Source: an uncultured Bacteroidia bacterium (lineage in GTDB: Bacteria; Bacteroidota; Bacteroidia; Bacteroidales; UBA932). From it: 64,000 bases of DNA. The position numbers were made by a program, and so were the translations under genes. Each line of letters opens with the position of its first letter. Position 1 is the stretch's first letter. Positions 8,960 to 16,910 of the stretch are shown here, piece after piece. Under the pieces are notes generated by a model. It worked only from the letters and a program-made list of their open reading frames with translations, did not search any database and was not told the origin of the DNA. The DNA lies in the NCBI GenBank assembly GCA_902781705.1, contig CACZKE010000008.1, positions 1-64,000 of the forward strand, written 5' to 3'.

Positions 8960-10234
8960 ATGAACATGAAATTGAGAAATATTCCTTTCTCGCCGCCGGA
9001 TATGACGGAGAAAGAGGCGGCGGAAGTTCGCGATGCGATTCTTTCGGGTTGGATTACAACGGGCCCTCGAACGAAGAAGTTGGAAGGGTTGATTTCTGGG
9101 TATGTGGGTACGGAGAAGACGGTGTGTTTGAACTCAGCAACTGCGGCGCTTGAGATGGTGTTGCACTTGCTGGACATTCAACCGGAAGACGAGGTGATAG
9201 TGCCGGCTTACACGTATACGGCCACGGCATCGGTGACACAGCATGTGGGCTGCAAACTGGTAATAGTGGACAGCCAGAAGGACTGCGTGGAGATGGACTA
9301 CGACAAATTGGCTGAGGCTATCACGGAACGGACGAAGGTGATTTGTCCGGTAGATTTGGGTGGTATCGTGGCTGACTATGATCGTGTATTTGAGATCGTG
9401 GAGGCAAAGAAGGGGATCTTTAAGCCTGCGAATGCGCTGCAGGCGAAGATTGGTAGAATCGTGGTCTCTGCGGACTGTGCTCATTCGTTTGGCGCGAGCC
9501 GGAAGGACAAGATGGCGGGTGAGATAGCAGACTTCTCATCCTTCAGTTTCCATGCAGTGAAGAACTTCACGACTGCTGAAGGTGGTGCATTGACTTGGAG
9601 ATTGGCCTTTGGGAATGAGATCGTTCCTACAGATGCGAACTATATGCCAACCGTACCCAAGAAAGAAGGAGAGACGTGGAATGAGTTGCTGTATCGGCTT
9701 GGACAGCTGTTCTCTCTGCATGGACAGAACAAGGATGCACTGGCGAAGACGAAACTGGGTGCCTGGGAGTATGACATTATCGGCCCTTGGTATAAGTGCA
9801 ATATGACGGATATCATGGCGGCAATGGGATTGGTGCAGTTTGAGCGGTATCCTTCCATCTTACAAAGGCGTTATGACATCGTGGCTCGCTACAATGACGC
9901 ATTGAAAGGACTGCCTGTTGCAGTATTGAATCATAGGGGAGAGGACCATTGTTCTTCGCATCACCTTTACATTGTTCGACTGCTCGGAAAAACCCGGGAG
10001 GAAACTAATAAGGTTATTGAACAGATGGCAGGGCGGGGGATTGCGACCAATGTTCATTACAAACCCCTTCCCATGATGACGGCTTACAAGGCTCTGGGTT
10101 TTGATATCGCCAACTATCCCAATGCCTTTCATTTGTTCGAGAATGAGATCACTTTGCCTCTGCATACAAAACTGACGGACGAGGATGTGGAGTATGTGAT
10201 TACTAACTTCGTTGATATTATCAAGAATCTTTAA
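8960..10234 (+). CDS. DegT/DnrJ/EryC1/StrS sugar aminotransferase
   Basis: PLP enzyme of 424 residues that typically transfers an amino group from glutamate to a keto sugar nucleotide, making an amino sugar for the surface polysaccharide. Start MNMKLRNIPFSPPD; then SGWITTGPRTKKLE (substrate-side helix), CLNSATAALEMVL (cofactor phosphate site), VPAYTYTATAS, SADCAHSFG (Asp contacting the PLP ring), and SFSFHAVKNFTTAEGGA with the Schiff-base Lys near residue 200. It overlaps the following sugar transferase by one base (TAATG). The UDP-sugar 4,6-dehydratase at 14.9 kb could provide its 4-keto substrate (inference). Confidence 0.9.
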   Translation: MNMKLRNIPFSPPDMTEKEAAEVRDAILSGWITTGPRTKKLEGLISGYVGTEKTVCLNSATAALEMVLHLLDIQPEDEVIVPAYTYTATASVTQHVGCKLVIVDSQKDCVEMDYDKLAEAITERTKVICPVDLGGIVADYDRVFEIVEAKKGIFKPANALQAKIGRIVVSADCAHSFGASRKDKMAGEIADFSSFSFHAVKNFTTAEGGALTWRLAFGNEIVPTDANYMPTVPKKEGETWNELLYRLGQLFSLHGQNKDALAKTKLGAWEYDIIGPWYKCNMTDIMAAMGLVQFERYPSILQRRYDIVARYNDALKGLPVAVLNHRGEDHCSSHHLYIVRLLGKTREETNKVIEQMAGRGIATNVHYKPLPMMTAYKALGFDIANYPNAFHLFENEITLPLHTKLTDEDVEYVITNFVDIIKNL

Positions 10235-10827
10235 TGAAGAGAATCTTTGACGTCGTCGCTAGTGGACTCGGTCTTCTTGTGCTGAGTCCGCTCTTCTTGA
10301 TACTTGCCATATGGATCAAACTGGATTCGAAGGGGCCGGTTTTTTACAGACAGGTGCGTGTGGGGTTACATAACAAGGATTTCCGGATTTTCAAATTCCG
10401 GTCCATGCGTGTCGGGGCTGATAAGGGGAGTCTTGTAACCATCGGTGGTCATGATTCCCGAATTACTCGCTCTGGATACTTTATCCGCAAGTTCAAGTTG
10501 GACGAATTACCTCAATTGATTAATGTGTTTGTTGGGGATATGTCGTTGGTTGGGCCACGTCCTGAAGTTCGGCATTATGTGAATTACTGGACTCCGGAGC
10601 AGATGCATGTCCTGGATGTCCGTCCTGGAATTACTGATCCGGCTTCCATTAAATTCCGTAATGAGAATGAACTGATGGAGAAGGCTGAAGATCCGGAAAA
10701 GTACTACATTGAGGTCATCATGCAGGAAAAGATCAAGCTTTATCTGGAGTATGTGGACCACCACTCTTTTTGGGGCGATATCGGGTTGATCTTTAAGACA
10801 TTCTGGACTATTATCAAAGAAAGATGA
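10234..10827 (+). CDS. Initiating undecaprenyl-phosphate sugar phosphotransferase (PglC/WcaJ-like)
   Basis: Small bacterial sugar transferase of 197 residues, expected to move a sugar-1-phosphate from a UDP-sugar to undecaprenyl phosphate and so start repeat-unit assembly. One N-terminal reentrant membrane helix (DVVASGLGLLVLSPLFLILA) is followed by KLDSKGPVFYRQVRVG, FRIFKFRSM and KLDELPQLINVF..GDMSLVGPRPE, the complete family signature. The compact size matches the PglC/monotopic type, not the larger polytopic WbaP type. Its ATG overlaps the aminotransferase stop, and its TGA overlaps the next ATG, so the genes are translationally coupled. Confidence 0.92.
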   Translation: MKRIFDVVASGLGLLVLSPLFLILAIWIKLDSKGPVFYRQVRVGLHNKDFRIFKFRSMRVGADKGSLVTIGGHDSRITRSGYFIRKFKLDELPQLINVFVGDMSLVGPRPEVRHYVNYWTPEQMHVLDVRPGITDPASIKFRNENELMEKAEDPEKYYIEVIMQEKIKLYLEYVDHHSFWGDIGLIFKTFWTIIKER

Positions 10828-11942
10828 ATCCAGGTACGAGTGTCGAAGCTTTTTTTGCTTTGCTAAAGGCCGGACTTTGGGAAAAGAGTGTCCGGCTTTC
10901 GCCTTTTGAGCCTATTGATTTTGAGGCAATCTTTCAGTTAGCTGACGATCAGTCAGTTGTCGGCTTGGTTGCGGCAGGGTTGGAACAAGTTGAGGATAGG
11001 AAGATTGTGAAGGCTGAAGCGTTGCCTTTTTTGAAAAAGGTTTTTTCGTTGGAGCAGCGAAATGAGGGGATGAATGAGTTCATTGCCGGTTTAGTCGCGA
11101 AAATGCACGGGGCCGGTATCGAAACGCTTCTCGTCAAGGGGCAGGGAATTGCACAGTGTTATGCCCGCCCCAAGTGGCGTTCGGCTGGTGACGTGGACCT
11201 TTTTCTGTACGAGGAGAATTATGAGAAGGCAAAGGCGTTTCTTACTCCATCGGCTACTTCCGTGGAAGTAGAAGGAGAGTATGTAAAGCATTTGGGGATG
11301 ACTCTTGATTCCTGGTCGGTTGAACTGCATGGGACGCTTCGTTGTGAATTGTCGCGTAGAATGGATAAAGTGATAGATGACGTGCAGAATAACACATTTG
11401 AGAAGAGACAGGTCCGCATCTGGCAGAATGGAGAAACGGAGGTTTTACTGCCAGCGGTGGACAATGATGTTGTCTTTGTCTTCACCCATTTCTTGAAGCA
11501 TTTCTACAAAGGTGGACTTGGACTTCGGCAGATCTGTGACTGGTGCCGACTGTTGTGGACATATCGCGAGTCGTTGGATGTTGAATTGCTTGAACGACGT
11601 TTGCGAAAGATGGGCTTACTGTCAGAATGGAAAGCATTTGCGGCGTATGTCGTAGAGTATTTAGGGATGCCACCTGAGTCCATGCCATTATTCTCTTCTG
11701 CCCCATCCTGGATCCGGAAGGCTGGACGGATCCATCGCTTTATCCTCGTGGTTGGGAATTTTGGGCATAATCGGCAGAAGGGTTCTAATGAAAAGCGTTC
11801 CTACCTTGTTCGGAAGGCTGTTTCATTTGGGCAGCGGGTGGGCGATTCATGTAGGCATGCCTTGATATTCCCATTGGACTCGTTCCGGTTTTTGCCAAAC
11901 ATCGTGTATTACGGGATGAAGAGTGCGGTGAGAGGGGAATAG
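10824..11942 (+). CDS. Nucleotidyltransferase-fold protein (NTP_transf_5 type)
   Basis: Cytoplasmic protein of 372 residues. The centre has LLVKGQGIAQCYARP followed by RSAGDVDLFL, the G-x-D-x-D-type metal site of the uncharacterised nucleotidyltransferase family often found in capsule and exopolysaccharide loci. Further downstream, VFVFTHFLKHFYKGG and LRQICDWCRLLW match the conserved helical part of this family. Its substrate is not known. ATGA overlap with the preceding sugar transferase indicates coupling. It is 13 bp upstream of the VanZ gene, with which such proteins sometimes occur. Confidence 0.75.
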   Translation: MNPGTSVEAFFALLKAGLWEKSVRLSPFEPIDFEAIFQLADDQSVVGLVAAGLEQVEDRKIVKAEALPFLKKVFSLEQRNEGMNEFIAGLVAKMHGAGIETLLVKGQGIAQCYARPKWRSAGDVDLFLYEENYEKAKAFLTPSATSVEVEGEYVKHLGMTLDSWSVELHGTLRCELSRRMDKVIDDVQNNTFEKRQVRIWQNGETEVLLPAVDNDVVFVFTHFLKHFYKGGLGLRQICDWCRLLWTYRESLDVELLERRLRKMGLLSEWKAFAAYVVEYLGMPPESMPLFSSAPSWIRKAGRIHRFILVVGNFGHNRQKGSNEKRSYLVRKAVSFGQRVGDSCRHALIFPLDSFRFLPNIVYYGMKSAVRGE

Positions 11943-11954
11943 TATATACGACGA

Positions 11955-12554
11955 ATGATGCTCTTTTTTTCAGCCCTGACAGCTCTTATCGCGAGTCTCC
12001 CTCCCATCCCATCAACCCATTGGATGGTTATGGGTGCTTTTTCCATGGTATTGACGGGATTATCATTGGCTCGGAAACAAACATCGGTGTCAGGCTCTAT
12101 TGCGCTAGGATTTACAGTCTTTTTCGGGCTGTTTTTGATTGATGCATTGGTGTTGATTCGATATTGGGATATTGTCTCTTTTTGGCATGGGGACAGAATT
12201 GATTTGAAGGCAGAATTTGATCGCCTTTTGAATTGTGGTAGAGAGCGTCGGATTGAGATGTTGAACAACATCCTTGCTTTCATACCTTTTGGCCTGTTCT
12301 TGTGCGAATACCTTTCCTCATCGTCGCAGTTCCGTCCTTTGCTTCAACTCGGCTATGTGACCCTTGCAGCTTTCTTGTTATCTTTGTTCATTGAGTGTCT
12401 CCAACTGTTTTTGCATGTTGGCTATTTCGAGGTGACGGATCTGGTTATGAATACGTTGGGCGCGGTTATTGGATGTGGGGTGGCGATTGCTATTAGGGGG
12501 GTATTAGGGGTAGTATGCAGGGAGAAGAATCTGCGTACTTCTATCCATAACTGA
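11955..12554 (+). CDS. VanZ family membrane protein
   Basis: Membrane protein of 199 residues with four to five hydrophobic segments. The central MLNNILAFIPFGLFLCEYL and the later FIECLQLFLHVGYFEVTDL with MNTLGAVIG are the conserved VanZ-like motifs (N..L.F.P.G and the E.Q....R/Y..D..D...N..G pattern). VanZ-like proteins are named for a teicoplanin-resistance protein, but most have no proven function and several occur in polysaccharide clusters. It is the last gene of the cluster; after it the sequence becomes strongly GC-rich. Confidence 0.82.
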   Translation: MMLFFSALTALIASLPPIPSTHWMVMGAFSMVLTGLSLARKQTSVSGSIALGFTVFFGLFLIDALVLIRYWDIVSFWHGDRIDLKAEFDRLLNCGRERRIEMLNNILAFIPFGLFLCEYLSSSSQFRPLLQLGYVTLAAFLLSLFIECLQLFLHVGYFEVTDLVMNTLGAVIGCGVAIAIRGVLGVVCREKNLRTSIHN

Positions 12555-12608
12555 CTGATTTTTGGGAAAAGTGAGAGTATAAAGTCAGTAAATTACAGCA
12601 AGAAGTGT

Positions 12609-12995
12609 ATGATTATCGACCAACATATCCTTGATGCCCTGACCGCCCAGGCCAAGGCGTCCCCGCGTCTCCGGATGAACCTGGACCTGCGGAATTCGCC
12701 GGAGGATCAGTCCCAGCGCATGCTGAATGCCATAGAGCCGGGGACGGTGCTTCCCATCCATCGGCACCGGACCACCTCCGAGACGGTGGTGTGCCTGCGT
12801 GGGCATTTCGAGGAATACTTCTATGACGAGGAGGGCCGGCTGACCGATACCATCGACATGGTCCCCGGCGGGATGCTCATTAACATCCCTGCCGGACAGT
12901 GGCACAGCCTGAAAAGCCTGGAGAGCGGCACGGTGCTGCTGGAATGCAAGGACGGGCCTTGGGAACCGTTGGGAGAGGAAGACATCTTGAATTAG
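12609..12995 (+). CDS. WbuC-like cupin metalloprotein
   Basis: Protein of 128 residues with an N-terminal helical part (MNLDLRNSPEDQSQRMLNA) and a C-terminal cupin: PIHRHRTTSETVVCLRG supplies His-x-His and Glu ligands and PAGQWHSLKSL the last His. WbuC-type cupins commonly lie at the edge of O-antigen clusters; a catalytic role has not been shown to my knowledge. The gene starts 54 bp after VanZ and marks the change to high GC. It is followed 14 bp later by the nitroreductase gene. Confidence 0.8.
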   Translation: MIIDQHILDALTAQAKASPRLRMNLDLRNSPEDQSQRMLNAIEPGTVLPIHRHRTTSETVVCLRGHFEEYFYDEEGRLTDTIDMVPGGMLINIPAGQWHSLKSLESGTVLLECKDGPWEPLGEEDILN

Positions 12996-13009
12996 CATAT
13001 CGTTTCCCT

Positions 13010-13525
13010 ATGGATTTCAATACCGTTATTCAGAACCGGTATTCCTGCCGTGCCTTTGCGGCACAGGAAATTGAGCCGGAGAAGGTCGAAAGGATCCTGG
13101 AAGCCGGTCGGATCGCGCCGACGGCGGTGAACAAGCAGCCGGTTCATATCTGGGCGCTTACCCATCCAGATACGCTGGAGGCCGTCAAGGGTGTTACCCG
13201 CTCGTACTACGGGGCGCCACTGATCCTGGTGGTCGGTTGCCGCCCCGCCGATGCCTGGGTCCGCCGCTACGACGGCAAGAACGGCGCCGAGGTCGATGCC
13301 GCCATCGTCGCCACCTACCTGATGCTCGCCGCTGAGAACGCGGGCCTGGCGACCCTGTGGGTGGGTTCATTCGACCCCGCCTTGCTCGCCGACCTGCTCC
13401 CGGGAACTGAGGGCTACGACCTGGTGGCGATCATCAACGTGGGTTATCCCGCTGACGGCAGCGTCCCCTCCGCGATGCATGGGAGCCGTGTGTCGATGGA
13501 GGAATTCGTGACCCGGCTCGATTAG
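13010..13525 (+). CDS. Nitroreductase family protein
   Basis: FMN-dependent oxidoreductase of 171 residues, a short member of the nitroreductase family that uses NAD(P)H. MDFNTVIQNRYSCRAF is the usual N-terminus with the Arg-x-Ser-x-Arg-like flavin phosphate site, followed by GRIAPTAVNKQPVHIW. C-terminal half: AAIVATYLMLAAENAGLATLWVGSFD and the GYP segment (VAIINVGYPADG) are typical. I chose the ATG at 13010; longer open frames upstream run inside the cupin gene. Physiological substrate unknown. Confidence 0.85.
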   Translation: MDFNTVIQNRYSCRAFAAQEIEPEKVERILEAGRIAPTAVNKQPVHIWALTHPDTLEAVKGVTRSYYGAPLILVVGCRPADAWVRRYDGKNGAEVDAAIVATYLMLAAENAGLATLWVGSFDPALLADLLPGTEGYDLVAIINVGYPADGSVPSAMHGSRVSMEEFVTRLD

Positions 13526-13540
13526 GTGTCGCCCCGTGTC

Positions 13541-13622
13541 GGTCCCCTGCGACTTTTTGGACCGGGACCCACGTTTTATGCCATTTTTGCAGGACCCCTG
13601 CTGATTTTTGGACCGGGACCGA
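13541..13622. repeat. Two imperfect 31-bp direct repeats in the intergenic region
   Basis: 13541-13571 and 13592-13622 share about 27 of 31 bases, including the core TTTTTGGACCGGGACC. A shorter reversed match (GCAGGGACC) follows near 13631. The region 13526-13668 holds no gene. The unit may belong to a dispersed family in this genome, which cannot be tested here. Confidence 0.6.
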
Positions 13623-13668
13623 CGGGGTTGAGCAGGGACCTGTCCTCAAACAAGACAAACATTGACTT

Positions 13669-14121
13669 ATGATCTACGACCACATCAAAAACATCAATCT
13701 TTACAAAGGCCTCACGCCGGCGATCGACCTGGCGCTGGATTATATTGCGACCGTCACGGCGGACGTGGAGATTGGCACGCACCTGCTGGACCAGGGGGTC
13801 AAGGCGGTGGTGAGCGAGTACACGACCAGCCTGGTGAACGCGAAGGGGTATGAGGCCCATCGGCGGTACATCGACGTCCAGCTCGCCCTGAAGGGGACGG
13901 AACTCATTCGCTGCAAGCCACTTCCGCAGGTCACGGAGATCATCCCGTACGACGGGGCGAAGGACGCGGCGCGGTATGCCGACTGCCCGGGCATCGATAC
14001 CGTGATCGGCGAGGGCTACTTCCTCCTGGTTTTCCCGGAGGATGCCCATGAGCCCGGTCTCGCCCCCGGCGGCGTCTGCGCCCCGGTGAAGAAGGTGGTG
14101 ATGAAGGTGCCGGTGGAATAA
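13669..14121 (+). CDS. YhcH/YjgK/YiaL family (DUF386) sugar-binding cupin
   Basis: Protein of 150 residues starting MIYDHIKNINLYKGL. YTTSLVNAKGYEAHRRYIDVQLALKG carries the conserved His and Glu/Gln positions of the YhcH/EbgC-type cupin, and PEDAHEPGLA with a late VKKVVMKVPV end completes the fold. Members are implicated in handling sialic acid or related sugars as anomerases, or as beta subunits of beta-galactosidase; substrate here is unassigned. It stands upstream of an acetyltransferase and a rhamnose mutarotase, another small enzyme acting on sugar anomers. Confidence 0.85.
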   Translation: MIYDHIKNINLYKGLTPAIDLALDYIATVTADVEIGTHLLDQGVKAVVSEYTTSLVNAKGYEAHRRYIDVQLALKGTELIRCKPLPQVTEIIPYDGAKDAARYADCPGIDTVIGEGYFLLVFPEDAHEPGLAPGGVCAPVKKVVMKVPVE

Positions 14122-14133
14122 GTTTCAATACGA

Positions 14134-14571
14134 GTGTTTTGCATTGACGAACTTACATCCCTTTCGGATTCCCAGGTGGCGGACCTCCTGGCGCTGATGC
14201 GTGAACTGGATCCGGAGATCACCGTAACGGCTGAGATGGTTCGTGCGGCGGCAGAAGCGCCCGGAACGCATCTGTTTGTCGCGAGGGAGGGGGATGGACC
14301 CATCATCGGCTGTGCCTCCCTTTGCGTCTTCGACTCCCCGACGGGCCGGAAGGCGAGTATCGAGGACGTCGTGGTGGGGGAGGCCTACCGGGGACGGGGG
14401 ATAGGACGGGCGCTGGTCGAACAGGTTGTCGGCTATGCGGGAAGGAAACTGGCGCCGGTGGATTTGCACCTGACTTCCCGGCCGGCGCGGGTGGCGGCGA
14501 ACGGGCTGTACCGGAAGTTGGGATTCGGGAAAAGGGAAACGAACGTATATAGAATGCATTTGCCAGAATGA
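14134..14571 (+). CDS. GNAT family N-acetyltransferase
   Basis: Acetyl-CoA dependent acetyltransferase of about 145 residues, apparently started by GTG at 14134 since no nearby upstream ATG exists. Motif A is clear: IEDVVVGEAYRGRGIGRALV contains the R/Q-x-x-G-x-G/A pyrophosphate loop. The end, ANGLYRKLGFGKRETNVYRM, is the usual motif B. N-terminal SQVADLLALMRELDPE matches the alpha1-alpha2 region. The acceptor is not predictable. It overlaps the following mutarotase gene by 4 bp (ATGA). Confidence 0.85.
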   Translation: MFCIDELTSLSDSQVADLLALMRELDPEITVTAEMVRAAAEAPGTHLFVAREGDGPIIGCASLCVFDSPTGRKASIEDVVVGEAYRGRGIGRALVEQVVGYAGRKLAPVDLHLTSRPARVAANGLYRKLGFGKRETNVYRMHLPE

Positions 14572-14906
14572 AACGCTACTGCCAAACCCTTGAACTCCGG
14601 GATGATCCGGAGATGGTGGAAAAATATGTGGAGGCCCATGCCCATGTGTGGCCGGAGGTGCAGGCCGGAATCCGCGAGGTCGGAATCCTGGACATGCAGA
14701 TTTACCGGCTGGGGACGCGGCTGTTCATGATCATGGACACGGTGGACGACTTTGACTTCGAGGCCGACAACGCGCGCCTCGCGACGCTGCCGCGCCAGGC
14801 AGAATGGGAGGCCTATGTCGCTCAGTTCCAGGGCTGCGATCCCGCGGCGCCTTCTACGGCCAAATGGCACCTGATGGAAAGGATTTTTGCGCTGGAGTCT
14901 CGATAA
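14568..14906 (+). CDS. rhaM: L-rhamnose mutarotase
   Basis: Small cytoplasmic enzyme of 112 residues interconverting alpha and beta L-rhamnose (or a close deoxysugar such as L-fucose). YCQTLELRDDPEMVEKYVEAHA contains the catalytic His region, VWPEVQAGIREVGI the conserved W-P-E, and YRLGTRLFMIMD and the late tryptophans (AEWEAYV) fit the DUF718/RhaM fold. Normal length. No rhamnose isomerase or kinase is nearby, but a GH106 rhamnosidase lies at 58.8 kb. RhaM and fucose mutarotase are hard to separate by eye. Confidence 0.82.
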   Translation: MKRYCQTLELRDDPEMVEKYVEAHAHVWPEVQAGIREVGILDMQIYRLGTRLFMIMDTVDDFDFEADNARLATLPRQAEWEAYVAQFQGCDPAAPSTAKWHLMERIFALESR

Positions 14907-14913
14907 TTATTGC

Positions 14914-14921
14914 TATCTTTG
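14914..14921 (+). promoter_or_regulatory. -7 box TATCTTTG upstream of the dehydratase gene
   Basis: Exact TAnnTTTG match ending 7 bp before the ATG at 14929, with a TTTG at 14886-14889 as a distant -33 candidate (24-bp spacer, longer than usual). The transcript would have a very short leader. The position also argues against starting the protein at the in-frame TTG at 14887. Confidence 0.45.
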
Positions 14922-14928
14922 GCTTCAA

Positions 14929-16887
14929 ATGGAAAAAACTGAAAAACCTAATTGGCTGACTACCCTTACCAAATGGTATTTCGGCCGGAATGCGTTGCCC
15001 TACTGGTGCGTGGTCCTGGCGGATACGGTGATCGTGTTCGTGTCCTGTCTGTTCGTGTACTGGGCCTTCCACCGGACGGGCGTGGCGTATGAGCATCGTT
15101 TCGAGATGCTGTACACGGCGCTGTTCTTCTCGTTCCTGAGTTGGATCGGCGCGCGGGCATTCCGAACATATTCTGGCGTAGTGCGTTACTCCGGGTTCGT
15201 AGACCTCCTGAAGGTGTGCTATGCGAACATGCTGACCCTGGTCCTGGCCCTCGCCTCGTACTATCTTTTCAAGGCGCTGGATGTCGTGGCCCTGACGGCT
15301 ATGAGGCCGCTGCAGATATTCGCTGCGTTCGTTCTTTCCACGCTGCTGATGTTCGTGATCCGGATCGTGGTGAAGACACTCTATGAGGTGACGAACACCG
15401 GTGCGCAGGCGATGCGGGTACTCATCTACGGAGCGATGACCGGCGGTGCGGCGGTGGCGAAGAGCATCCGGGCGCAGACCCCGATAAAGTTCGAACTGCG
15501 GGGCTTCATCTCCCACGACGCCCACCTCAAGGGAATGCAGATGATGGGCGTTCCGGTATACACGCTGGACGAGGACCTGGCTGCCATCGTGAAGAAGGAG
15601 CACATCCAGGCGGTGCTGGTGAGCCCGCTGCGTGTGAATGAGTTCCGGGAGAACCAGGCGGTGCAGGATATCCTGATCGGCGCGGGCTGCAAGATCTACA
15701 TGTCACAGCAGGCGAAGGAGGCGAGCATCAAGAACGGTGTCCTGAGCGACGAGGAAGTGGAGAACATGCAACTTCGGGAGGTGAGCGTGGAGGACCTGCT
15801 GCCGCGTCAGGAAATCAAGGTGGACCTGAAGTCCGTGGGCGAGATGCTTCACGGGAAGCGGGTCCTCATCACGGGCTCGGCCGGTTCCATCGGCGCGGAA
15901 ATCGTGCGCCAGGTGGCGGCCTTCGGCCCTTCGAAGATGATGCTCATCGACCAGGCGGAGACGCCGCAGCACGATATCCGCGAGATGATGAAGCGGGACT
16001 TCCCGGAGGTTCACGCGGAAACGGTGGTGACGAGTATCGACCGCCGTACGCGGATGGAGTACATCTTCCAGTCCTTCCGTCCGGAATACGTGTTCCACGC
16101 CGCGGCCTACAAGCATGTGCCGATGATGGAGGACAACCCCTCCGAGGCGGTCCTGAACAACATCGCCGGCACGAAGATCATTGCCGACATGAGCGTGAAA
16201 TACGGGGTGGACAAGTTCGTCATGGTCTCGACCGATAAGGCGGTGAATCCGACGAACGTGATGGGATGTTCCAAGCGTATCTGCGAAATCTATGTACAGA
16301 GTCTGAACGCGAAACTCCGGAAGGAAGCGAATGGCGGCGACTATACACAATTTGTGACCACCCGTTTCGGTAACGTGCTGGGCTCCAACGGTTCCGTGAT
16401 TCCGCTTTTCCGTGAGCAGATCAAGCGCGGCGGCCCGGTGACGGTGACCGACGAGCGGATCGTGCGGTTCTTCATGCTCATTCCCGAGGCCTGCAAACTG
16501 GTCCTGGAGGCAGGCACGAAGGGCAATGGCGGCGAGATCTTCGTCTTCGACATGGGCAAGCCCGTGAAGATCGCGGACCTGGCGAAGCGGATGATCGCGC
16601 TCTCCAACGCGAAGGGCGTCGAAATCAAATACACCGGCCTTCGCGAGGGCGAGAAACTCTACGAAGAGGTCCTGAACGAGATGGAGGGCACGAAGCCTAC
16701 CTTCCACGAGAAGATCCGCATCGCCCAGGTGCGCGAGTACGACTACGACGAAGTGGTCAAGGAGATCGACGAACTGGTGGACATCGCCAAGCAGTTCGAC
16801 AACATGGCCACCGTCCGGAAGATGAAGGAGATCGTCCCGGAGTACAAGAGCAACAACTCGGTATACGAGGTGTTGGACAAGGCATAG
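14929..16887 (+). CDS. UDP-sugar 4,6-dehydratase of the WbpM/CapD type
   Basis: Membrane-anchored nucleotide-sugar dehydratase of 652 residues. The N-terminal 130 residues hold four membrane helices, followed by a first Rossmann-like domain (VLIYGAMTGGAAVAKSI) and the catalytic SDR domain with VLITGSAGSIGAEIV (NAD site) near residue 310. MVSTDKAVNPTNVMG then SKR has the Ser-Met-Lys catalytic arrangement known from WbpM, in place of Ser-Tyr-Lys. The product family makes 4-keto-6-deoxy sugars from UDP-GlcNAc, feeding amino-sugar synthesis such as by the DegT enzyme 5 kb upstream. Start chosen at MEKTEKPNWL. Confidence 0.9.
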   Translation: MEKTEKPNWLTTLTKWYFGRNALPYWCVVLADTVIVFVSCLFVYWAFHRTGVAYEHRFEMLYTALFFSFLSWIGARAFRTYSGVVRYSGFVDLLKVCYANMLTLVLALASYYLFKALDVVALTAMRPLQIFAAFVLSTLLMFVIRIVVKTLYEVTNTGAQAMRVLIYGAMTGGAAVAKSIRAQTPIKFELRGFISHDAHLKGMQMMGVPVYTLDEDLAAIVKKEHIQAVLVSPLRVNEFRENQAVQDILIGAGCKIYMSQQAKEASIKNGVLSDEEVENMQLREVSVEDLLPRQEIKVDLKSVGEMLHGKRVLITGSAGSIGAEIVRQVAAFGPSKMMLIDQAETPQHDIREMMKRDFPEVHAETVVTSIDRRTRMEYIFQSFRPEYVFHAAAYKHVPMMEDNPSEAVLNNIAGTKIIADMSVKYGVDKFVMVSTDKAVNPTNVMGCSKRICEIYVQSLNAKLRKEANGGDYTQFVTTRFGNVLGSNGSVIPLFREQIKRGGPVTVTDERIVRFFMLIPEACKLVLEAGTKGNGGEIFVFDMGKPVKIADLAKRMIALSNAKGVEIKYTGLREGEKLYEEVLNEMEGTKPTFHEKIRIAQVREYDYDEVVKEIDELVDIAKQFDNMATVRKMKEIVPEYKSNNSVYEVLDKA

Positions 16888-16910
16888 GTTTCGAGTGTTT
16901 TACCGATAAC

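Noticed and set aside
12899-13009. Longer start for the nitroreductase
   Set aside because: The extension overlaps the WbuC-like gene out of frame and the ATG at 13010 gives the normal family N-terminus.
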